A stretch of 64,000 nucleotides of DNA from assembly GCA_946498095.1 (NCBI GenBank), contig CAMMMX010000006.1, positions 1-64,000 on the forward strand, read 5' to 3'. This document shows positions 1 to 9,321 of this stretch, in pieces. This stretch comes from an uncultured Clostridia bacterium (GTDB taxonomy: Bacteria > Bacillota > Clostridia > Oscillospirales > Ruminococcaceae). Within the stretch, counting starts at the first letter, position 1; the number at the start of each line of letters is the position of its first letter. The notes beneath the pieces are model-generated. The model searched no databases. It saw only the letters and a program-made list of their open reading frames with translations, and was not told where the DNA came from. The position numbers were made by a program, and so were the translations under genes.

Positions 1-40
1 CAACTTCATTCTACCAGAGTTCTGCAAACCATGTCTTCTT

Positions 41-316
41 TTATCCTCTTTTCAAATTGCGAAACTTATTATACCTTATCTTTCTGGAAGGTGTCATTTG
101 AACCATATCTACTTCGTTATCTTGAATAAGCTTTGCCATAAGCCTTGGATTACGTTATTCATCTTCGTTTGCCAGGACAACTACAAGTCCTCTATATAAA
201 GCCATTATACTTTCAAGGATGAAAATATCGAAGGATACTGTTGTAAAGCAAGCAATACGTTTTCCGGCAGAAAAATCTATGATTTCTTGTGCTTTGTTCC
301 AAAATCAAGAGTTCAT
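41..316 (-). pseudogene. NRPS adenylation-domain remnant
   Basis: The minus strand reads as a piece of a nonribosomal peptide synthetase adenylation domain around core motif A4. It includes KRIACFTTVSFDIFILES, then VVVLANEDE, a stop, and RNPRLMAKLIQDNEVDM followed by VQMTPSR. Related A-domains carry this same block with a Gln where the stop stands, so the TAA probably replaced a CAA. Another stop lies upstream in the same frame, no start is visible, and homology fades after the MTPSR motif. It is a non-functional relic next to two peptide-type ABC exporters. The rest of the synthetase is absent, although the window edge lies only 40 bases downstream. Recognition rests on remembered A-domain motifs. 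Confidence 0.75.
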
Positions 317-357
317 GTTTGTACATATGCTTACCTTTCTGATAGTAAGTTAGAGAT

Positions 358-1917
358 TTATTGATTTTTAACTTTTTTGACCATTATGACTTTCGAAGCA
401 AGTTCGGTTAGCGAATCGGTATGTGAAATATAAACCACGGTTTTACTTGATGAACTAATAAATTTCTTTAGTTTCAGTACGCTATTTTCGTCCAGATTAT
501 TGCTCGGTTCATCCAAGAATATAACAGTGGCTTTCTTAAGAATCGCTCTTGAAAGCGAAATCCTTTGTTTTTCACCAACCGAAAGGTTGTCTTGCTTTAC
601 GAAGATGTCTCTGTCAGATAAGTAAGCAATACCCATGTCGTTCAAAACACGCATGGCATCTTCTTTAGATGCCAAACCTCCGAAAGTAAGGTTTTCAAGA
701 ACGGTTCCGGGAAAAAGAAATGGTTCCTGCGTTGCCAAAGAAACTTGGCTTCGTAAGCTATCAAGAACAACTGAAGACATTTCAATTCCATTAACTGTAA
801 TACTACCTGTGTAGTCGGAATTCAGTCCGCAGAGTATACGGAGCAATGTGGATTTCCCACTTCCATTTTCGCCGCATACTGCGACTTTTTCGCCAGCTTG
901 AATAGAGAAATTAAGCGGCTCAAAAACGGGGGTGTTGCCATATTTACAGGATAAGCCTGCTGCCGAAAAGCTGTCAATTTTTTCAATCGTCTGTCCGTTG
1001 AACTCTTCCGCATTATCATAAAGCACATTCATTCTATCAACCAGAGTCTTAATTATAAGCCGTTCCTTTATGATATAGATAACGGAATTTATAATGTTAT
1101 TATATATCGAGGAAAAGCCAAGCATTGCCGCAAGAGTTCCGGGAGATGCGAAATTTTGGGAAACTAAGACTGCCCCCACTATGATGATCATAGTGCCAGA
1201 GATCGAATCAATTGCAGATGAGAAAAACGATGTGACTGATGCTATAACCGTACTTTTCCTGCCAGTACGGTTATAGTAGTTGCGAAATTTCTCATCTATC
1301 CTGTTAAGCATTCCATCCTCGATGCCAAGCATGACTGTATAATGAGGCATAGACGTTATGTCCATCTCATATTTGCGGAGCTCTGTTGCATAGTCCCGCG
1401 TTTCTTTATCATATTTTGCATTTAATTTCTTAACAGCAATGGGAACGAATAATCTCCCCGCAGAAATTGCTATTGTGATCAATGTGTACTGCCAATTAAG
1501 GCTAAGAGAGTTATATAGTAGGTAGAAACAAATGATGGGAAGAGAAACGACCTGGGTCATCATCTCCATCCATTCGAGTCTATAACTGTTGGGATCATCC
1601 TCTAGACGCGCCTGTGCTTCGCCCACGCCCATTTTCATGGCCTCGTTGTATTTCTTTCGCAGAAACCGCCCCATTACCTTTCTGTCATGATTTAAAGCCC
1701 GCTTTATTGTAAGCATATTACAGAGATAACTTATGAGCGGAAAAATAAATACGGAGATAAAAACACCGAGCACAATTTTCCATGCCCTATCCATAAGTGC
1801 ATCTTTGTTCAGCTCAAGAATCGCATCGGTAAATCCGGCAACAAGTGTAGTTATCCAAACGGAGAGTACACCGGTCAGTACTGTTTCAAGTGTACTGACA
1901 AGCCACGCAGGGACCAT
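358..1917 (-). CDS. ABC exporter half-transporter (membrane domain + ATPase)
   Basis: A 519-residue half-transporter. Hydrophobic segments fill residues 1-280 and an ATP-binding domain fills about 315-515. Visible ATPase motifs are Walker A CGENGSGKSTLL, signature LSVGEKQRISLSRA, Walker B VIFLDEP and an H-loop in YISHTD. It lies 33 bp downstream of a second half-transporter on the same strand, so the two probably form a heterodimer that exports a peptide or other small product. The neighbouring NRPS remnant and truncated UPF0489 gene suggest a lost biosynthetic locus. The ATG has only a weak ribosome site (GAGA), and the codons just before it (KKIKRDCFSA) look protein-like, so the true start is uncertain. 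The DNA is AT-rich compared with the core genes. Confidence 0.85.
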   Translation of the reverse strand: MVPAWLVSTLETVLTGVLSVWITTLVAGFTDAILELNKDALMDRAWKIVLGVFISVFIFPLISYLCNMLTIKRALNHDRKVMGRFLRKKYNEAMKMGVGEAQARLEDDPNSYRLEWMEMMTQVVSLPIICFYLLYNSLSLNWQYTLITIAISAGRLFVPIAVKKLNAKYDKETRDYATELRKYEMDITSMPHYTVMLGIEDGMLNRIDEKFRNYYNRTGRKSTVIASVTSFFSSAIDSISGTMIIIVGAVLVSQNFASPGTLAAMLGFSSIYNNIINSVIYIIKERLIIKTLVDRMNVLYDNAEEFNGQTIEKIDSFSAAGLSCKYGNTPVFEPLNFSIQAGEKVAVCGENGSGKSTLLRILCGLNSDYTGSITVNGIEMSSVVLDSLRSQVSLATQEPFLFPGTVLENLTFGGLASKEDAMRVLNDMGIAYLSDRDIFVKQDNLSVGEKQRISLSRAILKKATVIFLDEPSNNLDENSVLKLKKFISSSSKTVVYISHTDSLTELASKVIMVKKVKNQ

Positions 1918-1950
1918 TGCCGAAAAGCAGTCTCTTTTTATTTTTTTATG

Positions 1951-3528
1951 TTATTTTTCAATTTTAATTTCACCTTCTTCCAGCCTATATATATTACACA
2001 TCAAGCCGTCAAACCGGTCATCATGTGAAATAACAAGGGTAGTATCCGAGCGTTCGATAAGTTTTCGGCACAGTGTCTCTTTTGCGTCTGAATCAAGCGA
2101 ATTGCTCGGTTCATCTAAAATTAGCATTTGGGGATTTGAAGAGAATGCTATGGCAAGATAAACTTTCTTCCGTTCTCCTCCCGAAAGATCCGATATGTTC
2201 GATGATTTGACCAAAGACTCAGTAAGTCCCCATTCTTCAAAATCCGAAATGCTTGGCTTGCGTCTGAGCATTTCGCACAGTTCCGCCGTCGTCATATTAA
2301 ATACAATATCTTCTTGTGGCATATAGAACAGTGTATCACCCCAAAATGATGAACTATCCCCATTAAAGGTAATTATTCCTTCCTGCAATGGTAATAGTCC
2401 TGTGATTACTCGTATGAGCGTTGTTTTACCGGCTCCGTTTTTTCCTTTCAGCAATACACGTTCGCCGTTTTTGATTTTCAAGTTCAGATTGTTTAAAACC
2501 ATGGCAGAATCATACGAATATGAGATGTTTTGTGCGGACATAGCATAAGTACCCGTATTAATGCAATTGTGTACAGAACCGTTACTTGAAAACCACTTTG
2601 ACAGTCTCTCCTCAGATTTTTGAACAAGAGAGAATTGGGGAATGCAGTCAAATACGGCTTTGACACTTCCAAACAGCCCACCGGAAAGTGCTATAGCCTG
2701 TATTCCCACTTCTATCGTTGACTGCCCGGTAAAAACCGCAATACCCACAACAAGATACATACCGTACTGCAACAAATTGCTGACCAGTGAATTCATTGAA
2801 GATTGTGCTGCACCCGTAAGTTCCGCTTTTCTTCCTGCATTTTGCGCTTCTGCGTGGATTTTCTTCATTCTATTAAGATACCAGTGTTCCAAAGAAAACA
2901 GCTTTATCGTAGCCATTCCCTCATATCCCGCAACAGTGAAATCTGTTACTTTTGCCTCGACCTCTCTGTTGATATCATAATTTATCTGCATATATTTCCG
3001 AATGATGATCGGGGGAAGTATTTGCAGTAAAGAAATCAGGATAAATGCCAAGGCTATTATGACGCTTTGTACTCCAATAAAAAACGAATAAACTATAGTA
3101 GTAAGCAAAGCGGTGACTAAACCAGGATACAAGTGTTTCATGGCGGATATAACGATATTGAGATCATCGGTCAGGTTTTCAAGAATCTCGCCGTTTGTTT
3201 CCGAAAACAGTATATTCAACGGACTTCTGAGAACAGCATTGTACAAGATCATCTTACAACGCTGACTTGCCTTCATGTCTTTCAATGTTGTGAACATTTC
3301 AAGACCTGACAAAGCAAGTCTATATATAACCGCAAAAGAAACAGTGAAAACTGAAAGTTTTAAGACATTATCGACTTCACCGCTTATAGCCGCAGAAACC
3401 ATTTCCGAGATCAGTTTTGCGTAAATTATTCCATATGGGATCACCACAATGCTTTTAAGCCAATTCAGAAAGCAGACGATGCGTAGTGGTGTGGCAAATA
3501 ATCTTCTTATTTTATTAGTTTTATTCAT
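1951..3528 (-). CDS. ABC exporter half-transporter (membrane domain + ATPase)
   Basis: A 525-residue ABC protein with an N-terminal membrane domain (hydrophobic stretches to about residue 300) and a C-terminal ATPase. Motifs are Walker A KGKNGAGKTTLIRV, signature LSGGERKKVYLAIA, Walker B MLILDEPSNSLD and H-loop VISHDD. The organisation matches exporters of cyclic or modified peptides. Its ATG overlaps the last codons of the truncated UPF0489 gene by 8 bp, indicating translational coupling, and the partner half-transporter follows after 33 bp. The exported substrate cannot be read from the sequence. Composition is AT-rich, as in the rest of the first 4 kb, which points to acquisition by transfer. 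Confidence 0.85.
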   Translation of the reverse strand: MNKTNKIRRLFATPLRIVCFLNWLKSIVVIPYGIIYAKLISEMVSAAISGEVDNVLKLSVFTVSFAVIYRLALSGLEMFTTLKDMKASQRCKMILYNAVLRSPLNILFSETNGEILENLTDDLNIVISAMKHLYPGLVTALLTTIVYSFFIGVQSVIIALAFILISLLQILPPIIIRKYMQINYDINREVEAKVTDFTVAGYEGMATIKLFSLEHWYLNRMKKIHAEAQNAGRKAELTGAAQSSMNSLVSNLLQYGMYLVVGIAVFTGQSTIEVGIQAIALSGGLFGSVKAVFDCIPQFSLVQKSEERLSKWFSSNGSVHNCINTGTYAMSAQNISYSYDSAMVLNNLNLKIKNGERVLLKGKNGAGKTTLIRVITGLLPLQEGIITFNGDSSSFWGDTLFYMPQEDIVFNMTTAELCEMLRRKPSISDFEEWGLTESLVKSSNISDLSGGERKKVYLAIAFSSNPQMLILDEPSNSLDSDAKETLCRKLIERSDTTLVISHDDRFDGLMCNIYRLEEGEIKIEK

Positions 3529-3733
3529 ATGAAACGACCCAAATTATTCTATTAATTATTTTTCTTTTAATAGCATGTCTAAGAAAATTACCAATATTTA
3601 TGTGCATAGATTTATCTAGTGGCTCACAATCAAAATGTGCATCGATATGTATTACAGTAGAATTTCTAATTTTCAGGGCTTCGCATATCTCTAGAGCTTC
3701 ATCGTGGTTATCTATAATATTTACACTTGACAT
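3521..3733 (-). CDS. Truncated UPF0489 (arginase-like) protein
   Basis: A 70-residue protein starting MSSVNIIDNHDEALEICEAL and containing STVIHIDAHFD, the hallmark N-terminal motif of the UPF0489 family. Some members of that family are peptide arginases that turn arginine into ornithine inside ribosomal peptides. The typical family domain is several times longer. Here it stops after NRIIWVVSYE, where relatives continue with WVVPD and the rest of the metal-binding fold. The stop overlaps the start of the ABC transporter gene. Either a deletion fused the loci or this is a naturally short derivative. An active enzyme is unlikely, because the later metal ligands are missing. The ribosome site upstream of the ATG is weak. 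Confidence 0.6.
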   Translation of the reverse strand: MSSVNIIDNHDEALEICEALKIRNSTVIHIDAHFDCEPLDKSMHINIGNFLRHAIKRKIINRIIWVVSYE

Positions 3734-4643
3734 CTTTGTTCTCTCGAAGGATTTAATTCATTTACATTTCCATCGTAAATAACTTTCCGACAGCATCGTA
3801 ATATGAAGGCCGCCGTTTTCCTACTCTCTACATACCATGAAATTATCGACAATCACTTTTTCGGCGATACTCACACAAACGCAAAAAGCGACACAAGACG
3901 CACAGCTAAATACTGCGGTCCGTATCGCTCATAAATCTTATAGAAAATAAACAGAAAAAATTAGGGTACTATGCCCCCCATACTTATTATAGAATAAATT
4001 TTGAATATATGGCTGACATCCCATTTGTTGTCACTTCTTTCTATCTATCTTGCCCAACTCCAATTATAAAACTGCATATAATATATTTTTTATTTATAGA
4101 ATACCATACAAATTTAAGACTGTCAACCATTTATTTGACTATTTGGGAAGATAAAAGTCTTTTATGTTATATTTTGTTGATTTGAGAAAAAATTCTATAG
4201 TTGCCTTCTAGAATATGTGTCAAGGTGCAATTTACAACGGTTATATGTAAAGCATTTTTGGTTAATCATTACTACTGTGATCCCGTTGCATTATTGTTGG
4301 CAATCTTCTCGCATAAAAGCCAATGTCCACGATCATTGCCTTGGATAATGGCTGGAGTTTTGCATAAAGCGACATGGCAATTGCATACCTAAAGAAAAAA
4401 CAGACGGCTTGAGCGGTATGAATTATTCCTCGCTCGAGAAAGTATTACTCAAATTTTTATGTTACGTCCCAAAATGAGCAAGGGGAAGACCCATGCAGAG
4501 TTACATAGTTTCAAGTTCGTTCTCAAATGTCATCTGGCGTAGCTTGAAGGCAATGATGGCAAAAAGGGTAAACGATAAAGAAACACTCGTCAATGAATAT
4601 GTAAGACAACAGAGCCAGAGGCCTATCCCTGGCTCTGTTCCTG
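3734..4643. other. AT-rich intergenic stretch, no gene recognised
   Basis: About 900 bases between the natural-product relic and the conjugative-element relic. I see no ORF with a believable start and no recognisable RNA. The 63-codon plus-strand ORF at 4201-4392 has no ribosome site and no family I know. Composition changes from AT-rich on the left to GC-richer on the right near 4450-4500, which probably marks the junction between two independently acquired segments. Confidence 0.5.
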
Positions 4644-6281
4644 TTAATAGGCTGGCACCCCATAGCCAAGTATCTCGTAATATCCAACCGGATAGCTATT
4701 CTGACGAACGGAGTCATCGGAGTTTCCTTCGACTGTATAGACCTTACCATTTTCGACCTTTTAAACGATACCCGTATGATCGGATAATCCGTCCTGTCCG
4801 CTTTCGCCTCCCCAATCGAAAAAGATAATCATTCCGGGGATAGGCTCGGCACTTCCATTTAGCCATTGCCCACGCTCCTGAAACCAGTTGACGCCATTGA
4901 CGCAGCCTGCGTATTTGGGAATCACACCTGCGTCAATGTATCCGCATTCATTCGCACACCACGAAACAAAGCAGGCACACCACTCTACCCGAGCATTAAA
5001 ACCATACCAAGACCAGTATGGCTCACCACCCATATTTCCGATCTGAGAGAGCGCGACGGTTACAATCTGCTCGTCTGTACCTGTCATTCCATAAAGCACC
5101 TGCGACCATAGCGTATTGTTTTCATCGGCGAGCAGCTCGGCAAGATAACCTTTCTGTTCCTCGTTAAAGCCATACTGCACCGCCATTTCATCGGCGGTTT
5201 TGTGACTGACGGTAATATACAGATAAGTACGGGTTACGGTTGTTTCCGTCTCCACGATATTTCCGTGACCGTCATCGGTTTCGGTAATGACTGTTTCAGT
5301 CTTTGTTTCCGTTCGGGAAGATATTTCGTTCACCTCCCAAAAGATGTCCTTTAAAAGCTGCTTTTTTGATTCGTCCATTGTTGCAACCTCTTGGGGATTG
5401 TCAGGATCGGTGTTGACTTTAACGGAATATACCGCAAGTACATCTTTCCAAACGGCTCGGCTGCCACTCATTTCAAGGACATCATAGGATACTGAACTTT
5501 TCTCCTCTTGCAGCTTGGTATTGTATTCGGTATTTATCTCTTGCACAACGGTCTGTATACTCACACCTGTGCTGGACTTCTCACCTGAAAAAAAGATACC
5601 GAACACCGAGCCGAGAAGCATACCGACTAGGCAAATCACGATAATCACCAAAACCGCTATCCAACCGCCTGCGGCGATAGCGGCTACCAGCGCCTTTGTT
5701 CCTGCTATAATCGCCTTAACCGCAGCCGCTACCGCTTTTGCAATCGCCTTCGCCATAACAACGGCAGCTCGTGCCGCCGCCCTTGCTGTCTGAACTGCCC
5801 GCTAAGAAGCCTTGACCGTAGCCTGCGCCGCTTTTGCCGAGCCTTTACCGACCGTTTTCATCGTCTTTTTCCCCGCAGAACGGGCCGACTCTTTGACGGT
5901 CTTTTTCGTTTGCTCTGCGACTTTTGCTCCTTTATTTCGGACAGTACCCGCCGCTTGCTTCTGAAACGACTGCGCCGCCCGCCGTTCTTTGAAATTACGG
6001 ATACCGTCTTTTGCCTTTGATATGTTCTGCTTCGTCGTTTGAACGCCTTTGCGTCCTTGCTTATCAAATTGGTGTACGGCTCCGTGGGAAACCCGGTCGA
6101 TACCGCTTTCCAAACGGTTAGAAGCATATTCTTCCGCACTGCCTTCAGGAACATTGACAGAATGTTCCGCTTTCTCTTTGGTCTGAATCAAGGCGGATTT
6201 CATACGCTGGGTGGCAACTTCCGATTTATCAATCGTTTTGATTGTGCCTTTGGCTATGTCCCTTGTCTTAATATCAGCCAT
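4644..6281 (-). pseudogene. CD1108-family conjugative-element CHAP protein, broken by two stops
   Basis: One long reading frame is interrupted twice. The first part starts at an ATG at 6281 behind AAAGGAGG (MADIKTRDIAKGTIKTIDKS) and is rich in Ala and Lys. It ends at a TAG after AAQATVKAS. The same frame continues [19 protein letters not shown] into a membrane segment ([17 protein letters not shown]), an extracellular stalk and a CHAP-type cell-wall hydrolase domain with WCACFVSWCANECGY and DHTGIV. A TAA follows, then KVENGKVYTVEGNS and GYYEILGYGVPAY to the final stop. In Tn1549/CTn-type elements this is the conjugation wall hydrolase. Both stops look like point mutations of sense codons, probably Gln and Glu. 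It follows the VirB4 relic, as in intact elements. Confidence 0.8.
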
Positions 6282-6366
6282 AAACAACCTCCTTTCCGAG
6301 CGTCCTGTAACGCTCTATAATAAAAAGGGAGAGGAAAGGTATAAGCACCTTTCCCCTCTAAAGGCT

Positions 6367-7162
6367 TCAAACACCGAGCGAAAGCGATGCACTCTCTCCC
6401 GGTTTGGTCGTCATGAGTTTGTAAAGTTTCGTATTTTTGGGGAACTTGTTTGCAAACGGCACAAGGGAGCTGCCGACCTTTATCAGTCCGTGCCCCGCCT
6501 CCACATTGGTAATATACGACATCTGAAGGTCGGAGATATTGAGGAGCTTTGCTAGCTCCAGCCTGTCGGTCGATGCCTGATTGAGCATAATGATAAATTC
6601 ACTGTTTGCGAGCATTGTCCGCGCCGTATAGCTCTGCAAAAGGTCGTCCACATACATTCTGCGTGATACCTGTCGCATACGCGCCGTATTTGCGCACATG
6701 CTTCCAAAGGGTAAAAAGGAAGTTTGCGCTGTATTCGTGCTGGAACAGAAGATAGATTTCATCAATGAAGATAAAGGTGTTTTTGCCTTTTGCCCGGTTC
6801 TGCGTAATGCGGTTTAAGATGGAGTCGAGAACGACTAGCATACCGATAGGCATCAGCTGTTTGCCAAGGTCAAGAATGTCATAGCAGATCAGGCGGCTCC
6901 CAGTATCCACATTCGTGCGTTTTGCAAAAGTGTTCAAGCTGCCATTGGTAAACAGCTCGATGGCCAGAGCGATTTCCTGTGCTTCGGGTTCCTCCTGCTT
7001 TAAAAGTTCGGCTCTGAAATCCTGCAAGGTTGGCACTTCGCCCTGATAGTCGCTTTGCTGATAGGAATGGTAAACAGAAGCCGTACAGCGGTCAATGATG
7101 GACTTTTGCTTTGCGCCAAGATTGTTGCCTCCGATGAGCTGTTCACATAAGGACATGATGAA
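6367..7162 (-). pseudogene. VirB4-type conjugation ATPase, truncated and frameshifted
   Basis: The C-terminal half of a VirB4/TraE ATPase. Recognisable stretches are FIMSLCEQLIGG, GAKQKSIIDRCT, NTFIFIDEIYLLFQ (Walker B) and YGAYATGITQNV. The frame then shifts and continues DDLLQSYTARTMLANSEF to KLYKLMTTKPGE. The shift is explained by a 4-bp tandem duplication (ACATACAT at 6650-6657, plus strand) inside an original Asn-Val-Asp-Asp sequence. The N-terminal half with Walker A is absent, because the fragment is joined directly to the lipoprotein relic near 7162. It cannot make a working ATPase. Confidence 0.8.
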
Positions 7163-7872
7163 CAGCGTATCCGATATACAGCTCGAAAGTGTTGTCTCCG
7201 ACCGGCTCTGCCCAAATCCAAACTTCGGTGATATCCTCGCCCTTTGCATAGCGGTTCAGACAATCGGTTATGTCCCTTTCGAGATACTTGCTGTGCGAGT
7301 CTGCGCCCAGCGGATTATCCCAACAGTAAACTGCTTCGCTGTTCAGCCTAAGTCTTACGTTTTGGGCATATTCCTTCGCAAAGGAAATCCAATACGCGAT
7401 GTCAAATACCGGTTCGGTTTCGATCGGTGTTTCTACGGTTGCAGGCGGCGGCTCTATTGCGGCAGGGGGCGTAACCTCCGGCTCAGGCTCTTTGCTTTCG
7501 GGCGGTTCGGGTACGCTTGGTTTTACTGGTACAACGGGTTCCTGCACAGGCTTATCCGTTTCTTCCTCTGGCAGGTCGGCAGCTTGCGTCGTCTGCGTAG
7601 CCTCAGCGCCAGCCTGCGGCTGCTCAGGGCCTGCCGTATCCCTTGCCGGTTTTCTTTTCCTGATTTTCGGTCTCTGCGCCTTGTACGGCCTTAGGCGTTG
7701 TTTCCTGCTCTATTTCATCGTCTGTGACAGGCGCTTCGGATTCATAAGCGCTTTGACTCCTCTCCGAAAAGGAAAACGGCTGCGGCTTTTCTTCGTTTGG
7801 CGGGGTCGTGTTGCAGCCCGTAAGCACAGTCATCAAAAGAGCTGTTAAAAAAGCAATCGTTTTTGATTTCAT
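7143..7872 (-). pseudogene. Frameshifted conjugative-element lipoprotein
   Basis: Starts MKSKTIAFLTALLMTVLTGC, a clear lipoprotein signal peptide with lipobox LTGC. A Ser/Glu-rich segment follows, and the frame stops at 7624. The adjacent frame continues GPEQPQAGAEATQTTQ, a long Pro/Glu-rich linker (PEPPESKEPEPEVTPP) and a C-terminal domain containing EPVFDIAYWISFAKEYA, EVWIWAEPVGDN and ELYIGYAV. One extra A in the AAAAGAAAA run near 7648 explains the shift. The coding sequence then runs into VirB4-derived sequence near 7162, which supplies its last residues. The function of the intact family is not known to me; its location suggests a surface lipoprotein of the conjugation module. Confidence 0.65.
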
Positions 7873-8098
7873 TGCGTTTCATTCCTTTGTTTTTCTGCCG
7901 CCATTGTAAAGCAAAAAAGATTTTCTGACAAATGTACGAAACAAAGGGGATGATTTCATCACTAAGCCTTCCGCCTGATTTTGAGTATTGCGCGTTTCTT
8001 TGAGATAGATTTCATTTATGGAGATAGTTTTTCTTTCGGATAGTCAGGTAGTAATGGGGTTGGGGTGTGGGGAAGGGGAAAACCGCAAAGCCCCCGCC

Positions 8099-8449
8099 TT
8101 ATCTGCTGTCACGCTCAGTACGGCTACGCAAAAACCTGTTGTAATGCTCCAGCGCCTTGCAGACATATTCCTCCGTCTGATTCAGGGGCACCGTTTTGGG
8201 GATAAGGCTTCGTACTCTATCCCCTCGCAGTACGATTTTTTCACGCTGATTCGGCTTCTCCTCGCTCATGATGGCTTGGATCGCCTCTGTTGTCAGCTTG
8301 CCTTCCTCGAAAAACTTTCGAATACGGATTGCCTGATCGTGGGACGGGGTACAGTCGCTTAAGTCGATTTCCTCCACCAATCGTAGTATTGAATAGCCGA
8401 CTTCGTGAGAAGCGGCTATGTATCGTCCGCAGTATTTGTTCTCAACCAC
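8099..8449 (-). pseudogene. ParB-like partition protein, C-terminal fragment
   Basis: The 116-residue frame contains CTPSHDQAIRIRKFFEEG and SEEKPNQREKI, followed by a basic tail ending RTERDSR. This pattern is typical of the C-terminal half of ParB/RepB-type proteins on clostridial conjugative elements. The ParB nuclease-like N-terminal domain and the central HTH are missing. The first residues (MVENKYCGRYIAASHEV) lack a good ribosome site, so the frame opens inside the gene. It lies in the same orientation as the other element relics. Confidence 0.6.
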
Positions 8450-8490
8450 CCCTGCGGAAAGCGATTCGCTTTATGCGGGAAGCACTAAGG

Positions 8491-8685
8491 TTACGGTTTG
8501 CGAAACCGTATCATAGGGATTTCACCTCTGCCGGGTTCTCCGCCAGCCCCGTAGGGAAGTATCATTATCATTCTGACTGTCATCGCCATCTCGGAGGCAA
8601 CCCGAGTTTCAGGTCGGGGGTTCTCGCTGCGTCGTCGCAAGTTTCCTATCGCTCGTTTCCGTACAAACACGAAAAACTCGCTCAT
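8491..8685 (-). CDS. Small basic protein of unknown function
   Basis: A 64-residue Arg-rich frame starting MSEFFVFVRKRAIGNLRRRS. Its ATG sits behind a strong ribosome site (AAAAGGAGGAGCAGTGTA). I do not recognise a family. It lies within the conjugative-element relic, upstream of the ParB fragment on the same strand. It may be a leftover small element gene or a leader peptide. Evidence for expression is only the ribosome site. Confidence 0.35.
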   Translation of the reverse strand: MSEFFVFVRKRAIGNLRRRSENPRPETRVASEMAMTVRMIMILPYGAGGEPGRGEIPMIRFRKP

Positions 8686-8953
8686 TACACTGCTCCTCCT
8701 TTTCCCAAAAAGTCTGCCGACTGTTTGGGAACCCTAAGAGGCGACGGTCTTGGCGTACCCACCTTTGGGCTATCATCAGAACTAACGTCCTTAGTGCCTG
8801 TATATTCAATTTTCAAGGTCCTGCGAAGGGAAAACACCGAGTCGGTGTTTTAACCCCTTCACTTATTCCCACTGGCAGAGGGCAAATGCACCCCCTAAAT
8901 CTCAAAATATTTTTTTAATTTTTCCGCTCCTTACAAAATCGTCCCCAAAACGC

Positions 8954-8993
8954 AAAAAGCCGCCTGCCTCTCCGTAGAGAAACAAGCGGCTTT
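8954..8993 (-). terminator. Terminator of the small element gene
   Basis: On the minus strand AAAGCCGC pairs with GCGGCTTT and the stem runs into TTTTTGCG. It begins 14 bases after the stop of the gene at 9008. Confidence 0.7.
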
Positions 8994-9007
8994 GGCTGCT
9001 TTTCTAT

Positions 9008-9187
9008 TCAAATGTATCGAACGCAAATCCGTTTCTTTCGTGCTTTTGAGATTTTGATAAGGACATCATCTACTGCGTCTGTATATCTGCCTTGTGCTGT
9101 AAGTCTGTTTTTAAGAGTAATGAGAGTTTGTATGACCTGTGAGCGTTCTTGTTCGGTTAAATAGATATGGTATTTTTCAGCTTTCAT
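9008..9187 (-). CDS. Small conjugative-element protein
   Basis: A 59-residue protein, MKAEKYHIYLTEQERSQVIQ, ending KARKKRICVRYI. The start chosen at 9187 has AAAAAGGGGCG nine bases upstream; the longer frame to 9298 has no ribosome site. Small proteins with this HIYLTEQER and GRYTDAVDDVLIKI pattern are common on Firmicutes integrative elements, but I know no function for them. It is intact and has its own terminator, so it may still be expressed in an otherwise decayed element. Confidence 0.6.
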   Translation of the reverse strand: MKAEKYHIYLTEQERSQVIQTLITLKNRLTAQGRYTDAVDDVLIKISKARKKRICVRYI

Positions 9188-9321
9188 AAAATCACGCCCC
9201 TTTTTGTTTTCATTGTATCCATAAGATGCAACTTTAACAATTATGCGGACTGGATAATATACATCGAACACCGAAGCGCCCATCTGCCAAATTAGCAAGG
9301 ATTTTTTGCTTTTTTTGCTCC

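Noticed and set aside
4493-4828. 111-codon plus-strand ORF
   Set aside because: It runs antisense to the end of the CD1108-like pseudogene, whose protein homology is clear in the other direction.
8831-8851. CACCGAGTCGGTG hairpin resembling the 3' end of a tracrRNA
   Set aside because: Only this short palindrome matches; there is no anti-repeat, no CRISPR array and no Cas gene in the window.
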